Source of the DNA: Lepus europaeus
Lineage: Eukaryota > Chordata > Mammalia > Lagomorpha > Leporidae
Direction of reading: 5' to 3'
DNA length: 64,000 bases
Assembly (NCBI RefSeq): GCF_033115175.1
Contig: NC_084838.1
Span: 40,093,468 to 40,157,467, forward strand
Shown: one piece after another, positions 52,733 to 63,262 of the stretch
Position numbering within the stretch: position 1 is the stretch's first letter
Layout: every line of letters starts with the position of its first letter
The notes under the pieces: generated by a model
Seen by the model: the letters and a program-made list of their open reading frames with translations, nothing else
What the model was told of the DNA's origin: nothing
Database searches by the model: none
Made by a program: the position numbers and the translations under genes

Positions 52733-53917
52733 GTTCCATCGGTAGCGGGAGCGGAGAGCAGACCCCAGAGACCCCTGAGCAGCCCCACTGCCACCACTGC
52801 CGGCCTAGTTACCATTACACCCCGGGAGGAGCCGCAGCTGCCGCAGCCAGCCCCAATCACCATCACCGCAATTGTGAGCAGCGAGGCCGAGGCCAAGGCC
52901 AAGGGGCAGGGAGCAGTGGCCCAGGGCTGCCTCACATCGGCGGCGCCTACTGAACAAGGACAGTGCAACGAAGGTTTTGGGAACAGTAAAATGGTTCGGT
53001 GTAAGAAATGAATATGGTTCCATCCCCAGAAATGACACCAAGGAAGACGGATTTGTGCACCAGACTGCCGTAAAGAAGAACTGCAGCATAGGAGACGGGG
53101 AGATTATGGAGTCTGATGCTGCTGAAGGAGAAACCGGTGCCGAGGCAGCCAATGCCGCAGGCCCTGGTGGAGCTCCAGGGCAACGCAGCGAATACGCAGC
53201 AGACGCCGTCCACGTCCGTAGGGGTCCTCCACGCAATGGCCGGCCGCATTCTCAGACTAGTGAGAGTGCGGGAAAGAGTGCCCGGAGGGCCAGGCCCAAC
53301 AAGGCCGGCCCCACCTTCCTCATGAGGAGACCCAGTGTGCCCACCCCCGTGCGGGGAGACGTGAGGGAAGGTGCTGCCAATCAGGATGCAGAACTAGGTA
53401 GACCAGTGAGACGGAATGTGTGTGGGGTTATAGACCACGCTTCCGCAGGGGTCCTCCTCGCCGAAGACAGCCTAGAGAGGACGGCAATGAAGAGGAGTGG
53501 GGAAATCAAGGAGCTGAGACCCAGGTCAGCAGCCACCTCAGCGTGGGTGCCCCGCAACTTCAGTTACCTGCGCAGACACCCAGGTAACCCTAAACCCCAG
53601 GATGGCAAAGAGACAAAGCAGCCGATCCACCAGCTGAGAATCATCCAGAGGCTGCGCAGGGCGGGGCTGAGCAAATGCCGGCTTCACAGCTCTGCCATCA
53701 CCCGGGTTAGCCTTCCAACAAGAAGCAATGAATATGAAATTCCAGCAATAAGAAATGAGCAAAAGATAGGAGCAGAAGGCCTTAAGTCCTTGCATTTTGT
53801 CCATTGACCAGATTACTAGAACTGTCCGTATTATCTAAGCAGCATTTTTACCTAAAGATGTCTCTTTTTTTGGTAATGACAAACGAGTTAAAAAAAAAAA
53901 AAAAAAAAACTGGTTTT

Positions 53918-54270
53918 GGCCGGCACCGCGGCTCACTAGGCTAATCCTCTGCCTTGCGACGCCGGCACACCGGGTTCTAGTCCCAGTCGGGGCGCCGGAT
54001 TCTGTCCCGGTTGCCCCTCTTCCAGGCCAGCTCTCTGCTATGGCCTGGGAAGGCAGTGGAGGATGGCCCAAGTGCTTGGGCCCTGCACCCACATGGGAGA
54101 CCAGGAGAAGCACCTGGCTCCCAGCTTCGGATCAGCGTGGTGCGCCGGCCACAGCGCGCCCGCGGCAGCAGCCATTGGAGGGTGAATCAACAGTAAAGGA
54201 AGACCTTTCTCTCTGGCTCTCTCTCTCTCTCACTGTCCACTCTGCCTGTCAAAAAAAAAAAAAAAAAAAA
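53918..54270 (+). mobile_element. Young CSINE in the YBX1 pseudogene 3' UTR
   Basis: Perfect 13-bp target duplication AAAAACTGGTTTT at 53905-53917 and 54271-54283. An extra GC-rich stretch (CAGCGCGCCCGCGGCAGCAG) lies in the body. Confidence 0.93.
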
Positions 54271-54357
54271 AAAAACTGGTTTTTCTCAATACACCTTTAA
54301 AGGTTTTAAAATTGTTCCATATCTGGTCAAGCTGAAATTTTTAAGACCTTCATTTTT

Positions 54358-54684
54358 TTAAATGATTTATTTATTTATTTATTTGAAAGGCAGAGTTACA
54401 CAGAGGCAGAGGTAGAGAGAGAAGTCTTCCATCCACTGGTTCACTCCCCAAATGGCCACAATGGCTGGAGCTGGGCTGATCTGAAGCCAGGAGCCAGGAG
54501 CTTCTTCCAGGTGTCCCATGTGGGTGCAGGAGCCCAATCACTTGGGCCATTTTCTACTGCTTTCCAAGGCACATCAGCAGAGAGCTGGATTGGAAGTGGA
54601 GCAGCTAAGACTCGAACCGGCATCCACATAGAATGCTGACACTGCAGGCCATGGCATTACCTACTACACCACAGCACCGGCCCT
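54358..54684 (-). mobile_element. CSINE in the YBX1 pseudogene 3' UTR
   Basis: Flanked by ACYTTCATTTTT on both sides; lies in opposite orientation to the neighbouring young copy. Confidence 0.9.
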
Positions 54685-54842
54685 AACAACTTCATTTTTA
54701 ATTTACAATAAAACTTTACAACTTGATTTTTTAAAAACAGTCAAAAAGCTACAAGCACCTGTTAATAAAGGTCTTAAATAACCTAAAATAATAATAATAA
54801 CAACAACAGAAGTCTGCTACAATACAGAAACAAAGCCATTTC

Positions 54843-55179
54843 AGGGACAGGTGTTGTGGTGCAGCAGGTTAAGCCATGGCTTGCAACGCAAGCATCCTGC
54901 ATTGGAGAGCAGATTTGGGTCCTGGCTGCTCTGCCTGTGACTCAGCTCCATGCTAATGCACCTAGTGAGGAAGCAGCTGATGGCCCAAGTCCTTGGCTGC
55001 TGCCACCCACATGGAAGACCTGGATGGAGTTCCAGGCTCCTGACCTTGGTCTGGCCCAGCCATCTGGGGAGTAAACCAGTGGATGGAAGATCTCTCTCTC
55101 TCTCTGTCTCTGTCTCTGTCTCTATCTCTCCCTCTCTCTAACTCTGCCTTTCAAATAAATAAATAAATCTTTTAAAAAA
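54843..55179 (+). mobile_element. CSINE
   Basis: Diverged; CTGTCT-rich tract and AAATAAATAAATAAATC tail. Confidence 0.87.
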
Positions 55180-55233
55180 TCAATTTCCAACAGGGTGTGT
55201 TGTGAAAGATAAAGACAGAAGGTGGCACTGCCA

Positions 55234-55572
55234 GGCCGGCGCCGTGGCTCAATGGGCTAATCCTCCGCTTGCGGCACTGGCACCCTGGGTTCTAGTCCTG
55301 GTCGAGGCACCAGATTCTGTCCCAGTCGCTCCTCTTCCAGTCCAGCTCTCTGCTGTGACCAGGGAGTGCAGTGGAGGATGGCCCAAGTGCTTGGGCCCTG
55401 CACCCCATGGGAGACCAGGAGGAAGCACCTGGCTCCCGGCTTCGGATCAGCGTGGTGCGCCAGCCCCAGCGGCCACTGGGGGGGTGAACCAACGGAAAAA
55501 GAAGACTTTTCTCTCTGTCTCTCTCTCTCTCACTGTCCACTCTGCCTGTTAAAAAAAAAAAGAAGAAGAAGA
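55234..55572 (+). mobile_element. Young CSINE (GGCTAATCC class)
   Basis: Perfect 17-bp target duplication AGAAGGTGGCACTGCCA at 55217-55233 and 55573-55589; the tail carries (AAG)n. Confidence 0.94.
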
Positions 55573-55784
55573 AGAAGGTGGCACTGCCATGCTTTCCGTA
55601 GGGTGCCTAGCAACAGTCTCTGTGAGGAGAGGATAGTGAAGCTGACACCAAAAAGAGAAGAAGGCGTCCATTCAAGGAGAAGAGACCAGTGCAGCTGGAG
55701 CACAGGCGACAAGGAGCAGAGGGTGGAAACTGAGACAGGACAGGGAACCCAGTGTCACATGACCCACGTCTTTGCCAACCACAG

Positions 55785-56560
55785 GAAGAAGTGAAGACTT
55801 TATTCTAAGTGCTATGCAAGATTTAAGCAGAGAGGTAACATGATCTCATTGGCAGTGTTAAAAAAGACCCTCTGAGGGCCGGCGCCGTGGCTTAACAGGC
55901 TAATCCTCCGCCTTGCGGCACCAGCACACCGGGTTCTAGTCCCGGTCGGGGCGCCGGATTCTGTCCCGGTTGCCCCTCTTCCAGTCCAGCTCTCTGCTAT
56001 GGCCTGGGAAGGCAGTGGAGGATGGCCCAAGTGCTTGCGCCCTGCACCTGCATGGGAGACCAGGAGAAGCACCTGGCTCCTGGCTTCAGATCAGTGCAAT
56101 GCGCCGGCCGCAGCGGCCATTGGAGGGTGAACCAACGGCAAAAAGGAAGACCTTTCTCTCTCTCTCTCACTATCCACTCTGCTTGTCAAAAAAAAAAAAA
56201 AAAAAAAAAAAAAGACCCTCTGAGCAGGCTGGAAAACGGATTGGAGAGGAAAGAAGTCAGAGGGCTCCTCCTATAGTGTAGGAAAGAGACAGAGACGACT
56301 CTGGCCTGGCCCAGGTGCTGGCCGTTGGGGTACAGAAGAATGGGGATTCCAGACTAGCGGGCCGAGCTGACAGATTACATTTGAGGAGCAAGGGAAACAG
56401 GAAAACCAGGGACAATGCCAGGCTTCGGGCCTGAGCAACCGGGGTGGGGTAGGGGGATGACAGTCCCTGAGCGAGCTGGGTGACCGGGGGAGGAGACAGG
56501 CTGGGAGGGAAGTGCTAGGAATCCAGAGTTTGGTTTGGTGATAACGTGTCTAAGAAAGCC
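55785..56560 (-). mobile_element. L2 LINE fragment, antisense, carrying a young CSINE
   Basis: GCAGAGAGGTAACATGATCTC, (SINE), GCAGGCTGGAAAACGGATTGG and TGACAGATTACATTTGAGG follow the L2 complement order. Confidence 0.7.
55877..56208 (+). mobile_element. Young CSINE inside the L2
   Basis: 16-bp target duplication AAAAAGACCCTCTGAG at 55861-55876 and 56209-56224. Confidence 0.94.
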
Positions 56561-56922
56561 AAGAGGAAATCCAAAAAAAGCAGCTGGCACCACAGCCTGG
56601 AACCTAAAAGTAGCTCTGTACATCACCCCTCGCTCTCCCATCCGCTCCTTCCCCTCACCCCTGCTGTCTCCCTCTTCAGTGTCTGCTGTCTGTGCCACTC
56701 CTTCAGCCCCACTGCTGCAGCCCCGCCCTGACTTCAGCCTCCCTCCTCAGGGCAGTTGCAGCCCCTGGGCTGGCCATCCCCACAGCTCCATCCTTGGGAA
56801 CCTCTCTAGAGGTAGATCAGGCCAGAGATGACCGCCCCGCCCCACCTCCCACATATGCATGGCCTTCTTTCATCACTAGCCCTGTCCCTGAGTCCCATAC
56901 CTTGGGATTAATCACAAACACC
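56561..56922. other. Unique intergenic sequence
   Basis: Pyrimidine-rich; no gene or repeat recognised. Confidence 0.35.
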
Positions 56923-57270
56923 TGTGGCTGGCATCATGGCATGGAAGGTTAAGCCACTGCTTACAATGCCAACATCCTATATCAAAGTGCTGGTTCGAGT
57001 CCAGCTGCTCCACTTCCAGTCCAGCTTCCAGCACTGCTAGTGAGAGTCCCAGTATTCCAATCCAGCTAGTGTGCCTGGGAAGGCAGTGGAAAATGACCAA
57101 AGTGTTTGGGTCTTTGCTACTCATGTAGGACACCAGGATGAAGCTCCTGGCATCAGCCTGACCCAGGCCTGGATGTGGTTGCCATTTGGAGGAAGATCTC
57201 TCTCTGTCTCTCTGGCTGTTCCTTATTCTGTCACTTTGCCTTTGAAATAAATAAATATATCTTTTTTAAA
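56923..57270 (+). mobile_element. Old CSINE with a partial internal duplication
   Basis: The block 'CCAGTCCAGCT ... AATCCAGCTAG' repeats near 57018 and 57057. Target duplication near AATCACAAA. Confidence 0.85.
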
Positions 57271-57890
57271 AATCACAAATCACTGTATTTCTCCTGAGCC
57301 TCTCTGTTTGCTGTTCATTCTCCCTTCTTTCCCTACTCATCCTCAATCGTCTGCAAAACACTCTTCGTGCAACCTCTCCTGCCTCCCTCTGGCTGCCCAG
57401 GACTCCCCATCTCCAGCCACATGTGTCCCCTTTAGCTTTGTTTCCTGAGCTTCTCCCAAGCAAGCTTAGCCCAGGCCCCGGAATCCTGGGCCCCAACTAC
57501 AGGAAATGAAGGAGAGAAATATTCAGGAAACCCGGGATTTACTTTGAGCTCCAGAAGGTGGGAGGCAGGGAAGGGGGGGAACACTATTGCTCAAGATATT
57601 GCTCCATCCTGAAGTCGCATCACCTCCGGAAGCTCTGTGCAATGTTCCACCCACACTCTGAAACTGCAGAGCCAAGCTCTGCCCCTCTGCCTGGGAAGGG
57701 ACCCTCTGGACACAGAGTTTAGGGAAGGATAGGGAGTGAAACAGACCCCTTCCCAGGATCAGGGAATTTTAGAGGCTGAGTCATTTGGTCCTTGCTCATT
57801 TCCAGCCCATTTCTGGAACAAGTCATTCCAGTCTCTCATGCCAGAGCCCCCCTTCCACAGGCCAGCCCCCCCCCCTTTTTTGCCTGCATA
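57271..57890. other. Unique intergenic sequence
   Basis: Nothing recognised. Confidence 0.3.
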
Positions 57891-57892
57891 CT

Positions 57893-58000
57893 AGATGCCC
57901 TCTGCAGGCCCTAGAGAGTTGACAACCTGGACCAAGAGCCCTCGTCCTTTCCAGTGTGCACTGGACGCCCCCTGCAGGTCCTGTGAGGTTGAGAGCCACA
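57893..58000. repeat. Two-unit tandem duplication with CTCF-like motifs
   Basis: Units start at 57893 (CTAGATGCCCTCTGCAGGCC) and 57961 (CTGGACGCCCCCTGCAGGTC), about 68 bp apart, and stay similar for about 37 bp. Each contains a reverse-strand CTCF-like core (CTGCAGRGGGC). Confidence 0.7.
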
Positions 58001-58162
58001 AAGGGATGGCTTGAAAACAGCTGCCGGAAAACAAAGCCACACACTAGTTCCAACACCCGCACCCATCTACACGTGTCCCAGTCCATACACACATACATAT
58101 CATCAATCACACAGTCCATCACTCACATACAGCAGGGACACAAGTATAAATCATAATATAGA

Positions 58163-58420
58163 GGGGCCAGCGCTGTGGCGCAGTGGATTAATGCCCTGGC
58201 CTGAAGCACCGGCATCCCTTATGGGCACCGTTTCTAGTCCTGGCTGCTCCTCTTCCGATCCAGCTCTCTGCTGTGGCCTGAGATAGCAGCAGAAGATGGC
58301 TCGAGTCTTTGGGCCCCTGCACCCACGTGGGAGATCTGGAAGAAGCTCCTGGTTCCGGGCTTCGGATCAGCGCAGCTCCGGCCGTTGCAGCCATCTGGGG
58401 AGTGAGCCAGCGGATGGAAG

Positions 58421-58458
<38 letters not shown>

Positions 58459-58511
58459 CTCCTCTTTTTGTGTAACTCTGACTTTCAAATAAATAAAATA
58501 AATCTTTAAAA
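58163..58511 (+). mobile_element. CSINE
   Basis: 14-bp target duplication AATCATAATATAGA / AATCACAATATAGA at 58149-58162 and 58512-58525; CpGs kept. Confidence 0.92.
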
Positions 58512-58624
58512 AATCACAATATAGACATATCTAACATGATTACATATAGTCACGGACATAGAAACATGCCAAGGACAAATCTCTTCTCCTAGAGAGGAGT
58601 TTTTAGAAAAAATAAGTTAAGAAG

Positions 58625-58947
58625 GCCGGCACCGTGGCTCACTAGGCTAATCCTCTGCCTGCGGCGCCAGCACCCCGGGTTCTAGTCCTGGTTGGGGTGC
58701 CAGATTCTGTCCCGGTTACTCCTCTTCCAGTCCAGCTCTCTGCTGTAGCCTGGGAAGGCAGTGGAGGATGGCCCAGGTGCTTGAGCCCTGCACCCACATG
58801 GGAGACCAGGAGGAAGCACCTGGCTCCTGGCTTCGGATCGGCACAGCGCGCTGGCCGTGGTGGCCATTTGGGGGGTGAACCAACGGAAGGAAGACATTTC
58901 TCTCTGTCTCTCTCTCACTGTCTAACTCTGCCTGTCAAAAAAAAATA
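58625..58947 (+). mobile_element. Young CSINE (GGCTAATCC class)
   Basis: Perfect 16-bp target duplication AAAATAAGTTAAGAAG at 58609-58624 and 58948-58963. Confidence 0.94.
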
Positions 58948-59019
58948 AAAATAAGTTAAGAAGCCACAATGTGGATCAGGGTATACACTGAGTGGTAGAC
59001 TTAATAAAACAGGGTGACT

Positions 59020-59072
59020 GGGGGAGGGTATTTGGCCTACGGGTTAAAATGCTGGTTTAGAGGCCCACGTAC
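59020..59072 (+). mobile_element. CSINE head fragment
   Basis: Only GGGGAGGGTATTTGGCCTAC and the following 30 bases are recognisable. Confidence 0.5.
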
Positions 59073-59091
59073 AGAGCTGGCATTGTGGCAC

Positions 59092-59327
59092 AGCAGGTTA
59101 GGCTACTGCCTGTGGTGCTAGCACCCCATATAAGCACTGGTTTGAGTCTCTTCTGCTCCCCTTCCAATCCAGCTCTCAGTTAATGCATCTGGGAAAGCAG
59201 CAGCAGATGATCCAAGTATGTGGACCCCTGCCACCCATGTGGGAGAACTGGAGTTCCATGCTCTTGGCTTCTGCCTGGCCCAGAACCAGCTGTTGCTGCC
59301 ATTTGGGGAGTAAACCAGCAGAAAGAA

Positions 59328-59372
<45 letters not shown>

Positions 59373-59410
59373 CCATTGAAATAAAAGAAATAAGTCTTTT
59401 TTAAAAAGTT
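59092..59410 (+). mobile_element. CSINE
   Basis: Diverged; (CT)n run at 59331-59368. Confidence 0.87.
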
Positions 59411-59419
59411 AAATTTGTC

Positions 59420-59740
59420 ATGCCTGACACTGTGGCATAGTAGGTTAAGCTTCCGCCTGCAGTGTCGGCATCCCATATGGGTGCTGGTTCAAGTTCCAGC
59501 TGTTCCACTTCCAATCCAGCTCCCTGATAATGGCCTGGGAAAGCAGTGGAAGGTGGTCCAAGTGCTTGAGCCCCTGAAACCATGTGGGAGACCTGGAAGA
59601 AGCTCATGGCTCCTGACTTCAGCCTTGTCCAACCCTGACCACTGTGGTCACCTCAGGAGTGAAACAGCAGATAGAACAGCTCCCTCACTTTCTGTCTCTT
59701 CCTCTCTATCTCTGTAACTCTGCCTTTCAAATAAATAAAT
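59420..59740 (+). mobile_element. CSINE
   Basis: Tail (ATTT-rich) joins directly to an opposite-strand SINE, forming a head-out inverted pair. Confidence 0.87.
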
Positions 59741-59932
59741 ATTTATTTATTTGTATGAAAGGCAGATATACATACACAGAGAGAAGGAGTGAGAGAGATC
59801 TTCCATTCACTGGTTCACTCCCCAAATGGCCACAATAGCTAGAGCAGCCAGGACTCAAACTGGTGCCCATATAGGATGCCAATACTGCAGGCAGAGGCTT
59901 AACCTTCTACCTTCTATGCCACAATGCTGGTC
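59741..59932 (-). mobile_element. CSINE with internal deletion
   Basis: Tail, GA tract and head are present; the central body between AATAGCTAGAGC and AGCCAGGACTC is missing. Confidence 0.82.
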
Positions 59933-60204
59933 TTTTTTTTTTTTTTTTTTTTTTAGATAATAAATCTTGAAGAAGGAGGAGGAAGAGGAGGAGGAGTTGG
60001 AGGAGGAGAAAGAAGGAGGAGGAAGAAGAAAGAAAGAGAGAGAGAAAGGAAGGAAAGAAGAAGAAGGAAGGAAGGAAGGAAGGAAGGAAGGAAGGAAGGA
60101 AGGAAGGAAGGAAGGAAGGAAGGAAGGAAGAAGGAAGGAAGGAAGGAAGGAAGGAAGGAAGGAAGGAAGGAAGGAAGAAGGGAGGGAGGGAGGGAGGGAG
60201 GGAG
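59933..60204. repeat. Poly-T then long polypurine tract with (GGAA)n
   Basis: Poly-T at 59933-59954 is followed by an almost pure purine tract from 59968. It includes about 26 GGAA units at 60066-60177 with one break, then (GGGA)n. Open frames here are simple-repeat artefacts. Confidence 0.95.
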
Positions 60205-60510
60205 ACAGAAAGACACTGTGGCCTAGCTGATAAAGCCACCACTTGTGGAGCTCCAGTTTGAGTTCTGGCTGCTCCACTTCTGATCCAGTTCCCTGTTAAT
60301 GCACCTGAGAAAGCAGAAAATGGCCCAAGCCCTTTGACCCCTGTATCCACTTGGGAGACTTGGAAGAAGCTCCTGGCTCCTAGCTTCCGATTGGTCCAAC
60401 TCTGGCTCTTGCAGGCATTTGGGGAATGAACCAGCAGATGGAAGATTTCTCTCTCTCTCTCTCTCTCCCTGTAACTCTGCCTTTCAAATAAATAAATAAT
60501 TTTAAAAATT
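60205..60510 (+). mobile_element. CSINE
   Basis: First bases of the head lost against the purine tract; body and AAATAAATAAATAATTTT tail complete. Confidence 0.85.
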
Positions 60511-60535
60511 ATTTGCATGAACAAAAGCCATCCAC

Positions 60536-60866
60536 AGGGGTTGGCACTGTGAAGTAGTGGGTTAAGCTGCTACTTGCAATGCTGGCATCCCATATTGGAG
60601 TGCCAGTTCCAGTTGTGGATACTATGCTTCATGTTCAGCTTCCTGTTAATGCACCTGGGAAGGCAGCAGATGGTCCAAGTGCTTGAGTGCCTGCCACCAT
60701 GTGGGAGACCAGGTTGGAGACTTTGGCTCTTGACGTTAGCCTGCCCCAGATCTGGCTATTATTGAGGAATAAACCAGCAAATGGAAAGTCTCTTTATCTG
60801 TTTCTTCTTCTCTCTCTGTCACTCTTTCTAATAAATAAATAAATCTTTAAAAAAAATAAAATAAAA
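60536..60866 (+). mobile_element. CSINE
   Basis: Diverged body (TTGTGGATACTATGCTTC) with a TAATAAATAAATAAATC tail. Confidence 0.85.
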
Positions 60867-60870
60867 GGAT

Positions 60871-61205
60871 AGGGGCCAGTGTTGTGGCACAGTGGGTTAA
60901 GTCACCACCTGCAATGCCGGCATCCCATATGAGCACCAGTTCAAGTCCCACTTCCAGTCTAGCTCCCTACTAACGCATCTGGGAAAGCAGTGGAAGTTGG
61001 CCTAAGTGTTTAGGCCCCTGTCACCCACATGGGAGACTCAGATGGAGTTCATGGCTACTGGCTTCTGCCTGGTTCAGACCGACTGTTGCAACCATTTGGG
61101 GAGTGAACTAGCAGATGGACGATTCTCTTTCTCTCTCTCTTTCTCCTCCCCCGCCCCCCACAACACTACTTTTCAAATACATAAACTAAATCTTTTGTTA
61201 AAAAG
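60871..61205 (+). mobile_element. CSINE
   Basis: Sits in or behind the A-rich tail of the previous copy; the CT tract is replaced by CTCCTCCCCCGCCCCCC. Confidence 0.85.
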
Positions 61206-62028
61206 AAAATAATGGATAATGGCTGAACATACCGATGAGTAAGTGGAGATGAAGATGTGAAAAGATAGAGGAAAGATGGAAGAAGGGAAAATGCGCTGAG
61301 GAAGAGAGAAAGATGGGTGGACACCACATGCTACTTCAGGCTTTGATGTGGAGCTTCTAAAACTGGAATGACAGGAATGGCCTCCTCCCTTGGCTCCCTG
61401 TTCTTAGATCTGCTGTGGAGGGCGTCTGGTGCTCCAGACCCATGCATGGGAATCCATCTGGAACACTGCCGGTGATTCCACTGCAAACTCTGTACAAACA
61501 TCTGCCAGACTGTGTTCTGTCACTCACAGCCCCATTTCCTCTTTCCCTCCTTATATGTGTGTCCCCCTAAATGATACTCCATGCTCAAGTGACTTATTTT
61601 ATTCTCATTTTAGGGTGAAGATTCTGTTTCAGTCTTGGATCTAGGGTTCCAGTTAGGACGTGGTCAGGTATCAACAGCACAAGTGATGGGTTACCTCTAG
61701 AGCAGGAGTTAGTGTTGGAGGGATAAGGTGGAAAAAAAAGATGATGAATGGGTATTTAGACACATGAATGGATCTATAGATGTAAACATGGGTAGGTGGA
61801 TGGATGGATGGACGGACAGATGGATAGATGAAGAAAAATACAGGTCTACAAATCATATACTCTAGGGCTGGGAGTAGAAAACAGAATACCATCCCAATAT
61901 AGTCTCTCTCCTGAAAGATCTTCTTTTCTGGTCTCATAGGTCAGGTCTTGCATGGAAATTCCATGTATAGTCTTTGACCAACCTAGTACTCTCCCTTTCT
62001 CACTTTAGTTCTCAAAAATAACTGTAGA
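61206..62028. other. Unassigned sequence with GGAT microsatellite
   Basis: A (GGAT)n-like stretch lies at 61790-61830. No gene recognised. Confidence 0.4.
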
Positions 62029-62359
62029 GGCCGGCGCCGTGGCTTAACAGGCTAATCCTCCGCCTTGTGGCGCCAGCACACCGGGTTCTAGTCCCGGTCG
62101 GGGCGCCAGATTCTATCCCGGTTGCCCCTCTTCCAGGCCAGCTCTCTGCTATGGCCCGGGAAAGCAATGGAGGATGGCCCAAGTCCTTGGGCCCTGCACC
62201 TGCATGGGAGACCAGGAGAAGCACCTGGCTCCTGGCTTCAGATCAGCGTGGTGCGCCGGCCGCAGCGGCCATTGGAGGGTGAACCAACGGTAAAAAGGAA
62301 GACCTTTCTCTCTGTCTCTCTCTCTATCCACTCTGCCTGCAAAACAAAAACAAAAACAA
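62029..62359 (+). mobile_element. Young CSINE (GGCTAATCC class)
   Basis: 9-bp target duplication AACTGTAGA at 62020-62028 and 62360-62368; tail (CAAAAA)n. Confidence 0.93.
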
Positions 62360-62626
62360 AACTGTAGAATGTGTTGAGAATGGGACATCTTGAGTTAAGG
62401 GGGAACTGGCTGGAGAGTCCAGGCTAGAAACAGGATGTCAATGAAATCACATTCCCCTGGGGTGCAAAAGCCCCTCAGCTACTGTGCAAATAGAGATAGA
62501 CAAGATTTTATCTGCCTATGGGTATGGGGCCATGTCTCACAATGAATCGCAACTGGCTGTTACTTGAGATTTGGATAATATTCTAGAATGAATGACTCAC
62601 AGAACTCAGGAAGGTGCTATGCTTAC

Positions 62627-63262
62627 TTTTTAAAAAATATTTATTATTCCCGGTCGGGGCACCGGATTCTGTCCCGGTTGCCCCTCTTCCAGGCCAGCTC
62701 TCTGCTGTGGCCAGGGAGTGCAGTGGAGGATGGCCCAAGTACTTGGGTCCTGCACCCCATGGGAGACCAGGATAAGCACGTGGCTCCTGCCATCGGATCA
62801 GCACGGTGCGCCGGCCGCAGCACACCAGCCACGGCGGCCATTGAAGGGTGAACCAACGGCAAAAGGAAGACCTTTCTCTCTGTCTCTCTCTCTCACTGTC
62901 CACTCTGCCTGTCAAAAAATAAATAAAAAAATAAAAAAAAGAAAACAAGAAAAAATATTTATTATTTACTTTTTTGTTTATTTATTAGGCAGAGTTAGAG
63001 ATAGAGGAAAAGAAATCTCCATCTACTGGTTCACTCCCCAGATGGCCTCAACAGTTGGGCTAGGCTAAAGCCAGAAGCCTGGAACTCCATCTGGGTCTCC
63101 CATATTGGTGGCAGGGGCCCAAGTACTTGGGCCATCTTCTTCTGCCTTCCTAGGTTCATTAGTGGGGAGCTAGATTGAAGTGGAGCAGCCTGGACTCAAA
63201 CTGGTGTGCATATGTGATACTGGTGTTGCAGGTGGTGGCTTAACCCGCTGGGCAACGCTGGC
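62627..63262 (-). mobile_element. CSINE interrupted by a young CSINE
   Basis: The tail part (62627-62648) and the remainder (62966-63262) are separated by a younger sense copy. Confidence 0.85.
62649..62949 (+). mobile_element. Young CSINE, 5' truncated, nested in a CSINE
   Basis: The first ~85 bases are missing, yet a perfect 16-bp target duplication AAAAATATTTATTATT flanks it (62633-62648, 62950-62965), so it was truncated on insertion. Confidence 0.93.

Larger units (their letters stand above)
52733..54781 (+). pseudogene. YBX1: YBX1 processed pseudogene, split by two SINEs
   Basis: The intronless copy starts in the YBX1 5' UTR (ATCGGTAGCGGGAGCGG) and continues through the start region, where ATG has become TTG. 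Much of the N-terminal alanine/proline domain is lost. Recognisable parts of the cold-shock domain follow ([13 protein letters not shown]..., [17 protein letters not shown]), then the arginine-rich tail (RGPPRN) and [10 protein letters not shown] near the C-terminus. Many substitutions, indels and frame changes rule out a functional YB-1. The 3' UTR is long and well matched, ending with GTTAATAAAGGTCTTAAATAA and an A-rich tail near 54781. SINEs inserted at 53918-54270 and 54358-54684, so the retrocopy is older than both. A target duplication is not clear; AATAACAA-like sequence occurs on both sides. Confidence 0.9.

Noticed and set aside
52447-52953. 168-codon open frame
   Set aside because: Its second half is the YBX1 5' UTR and start region of the processed pseudogene.
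59907-60524. 205-codon Ser/Pro/Phe-rich and Glu/Lys-rich frames
   Set aside because: They are translations of the GGAA microsatellite and SINE ends.
10936-62359. tRNA genes suggested by repeated GGTTCTAGTCC boxes
   Set aside because: These are the polymerase III B boxes of tRNA-derived SINEs; no cloverleaf or intact tRNA sequence is present.
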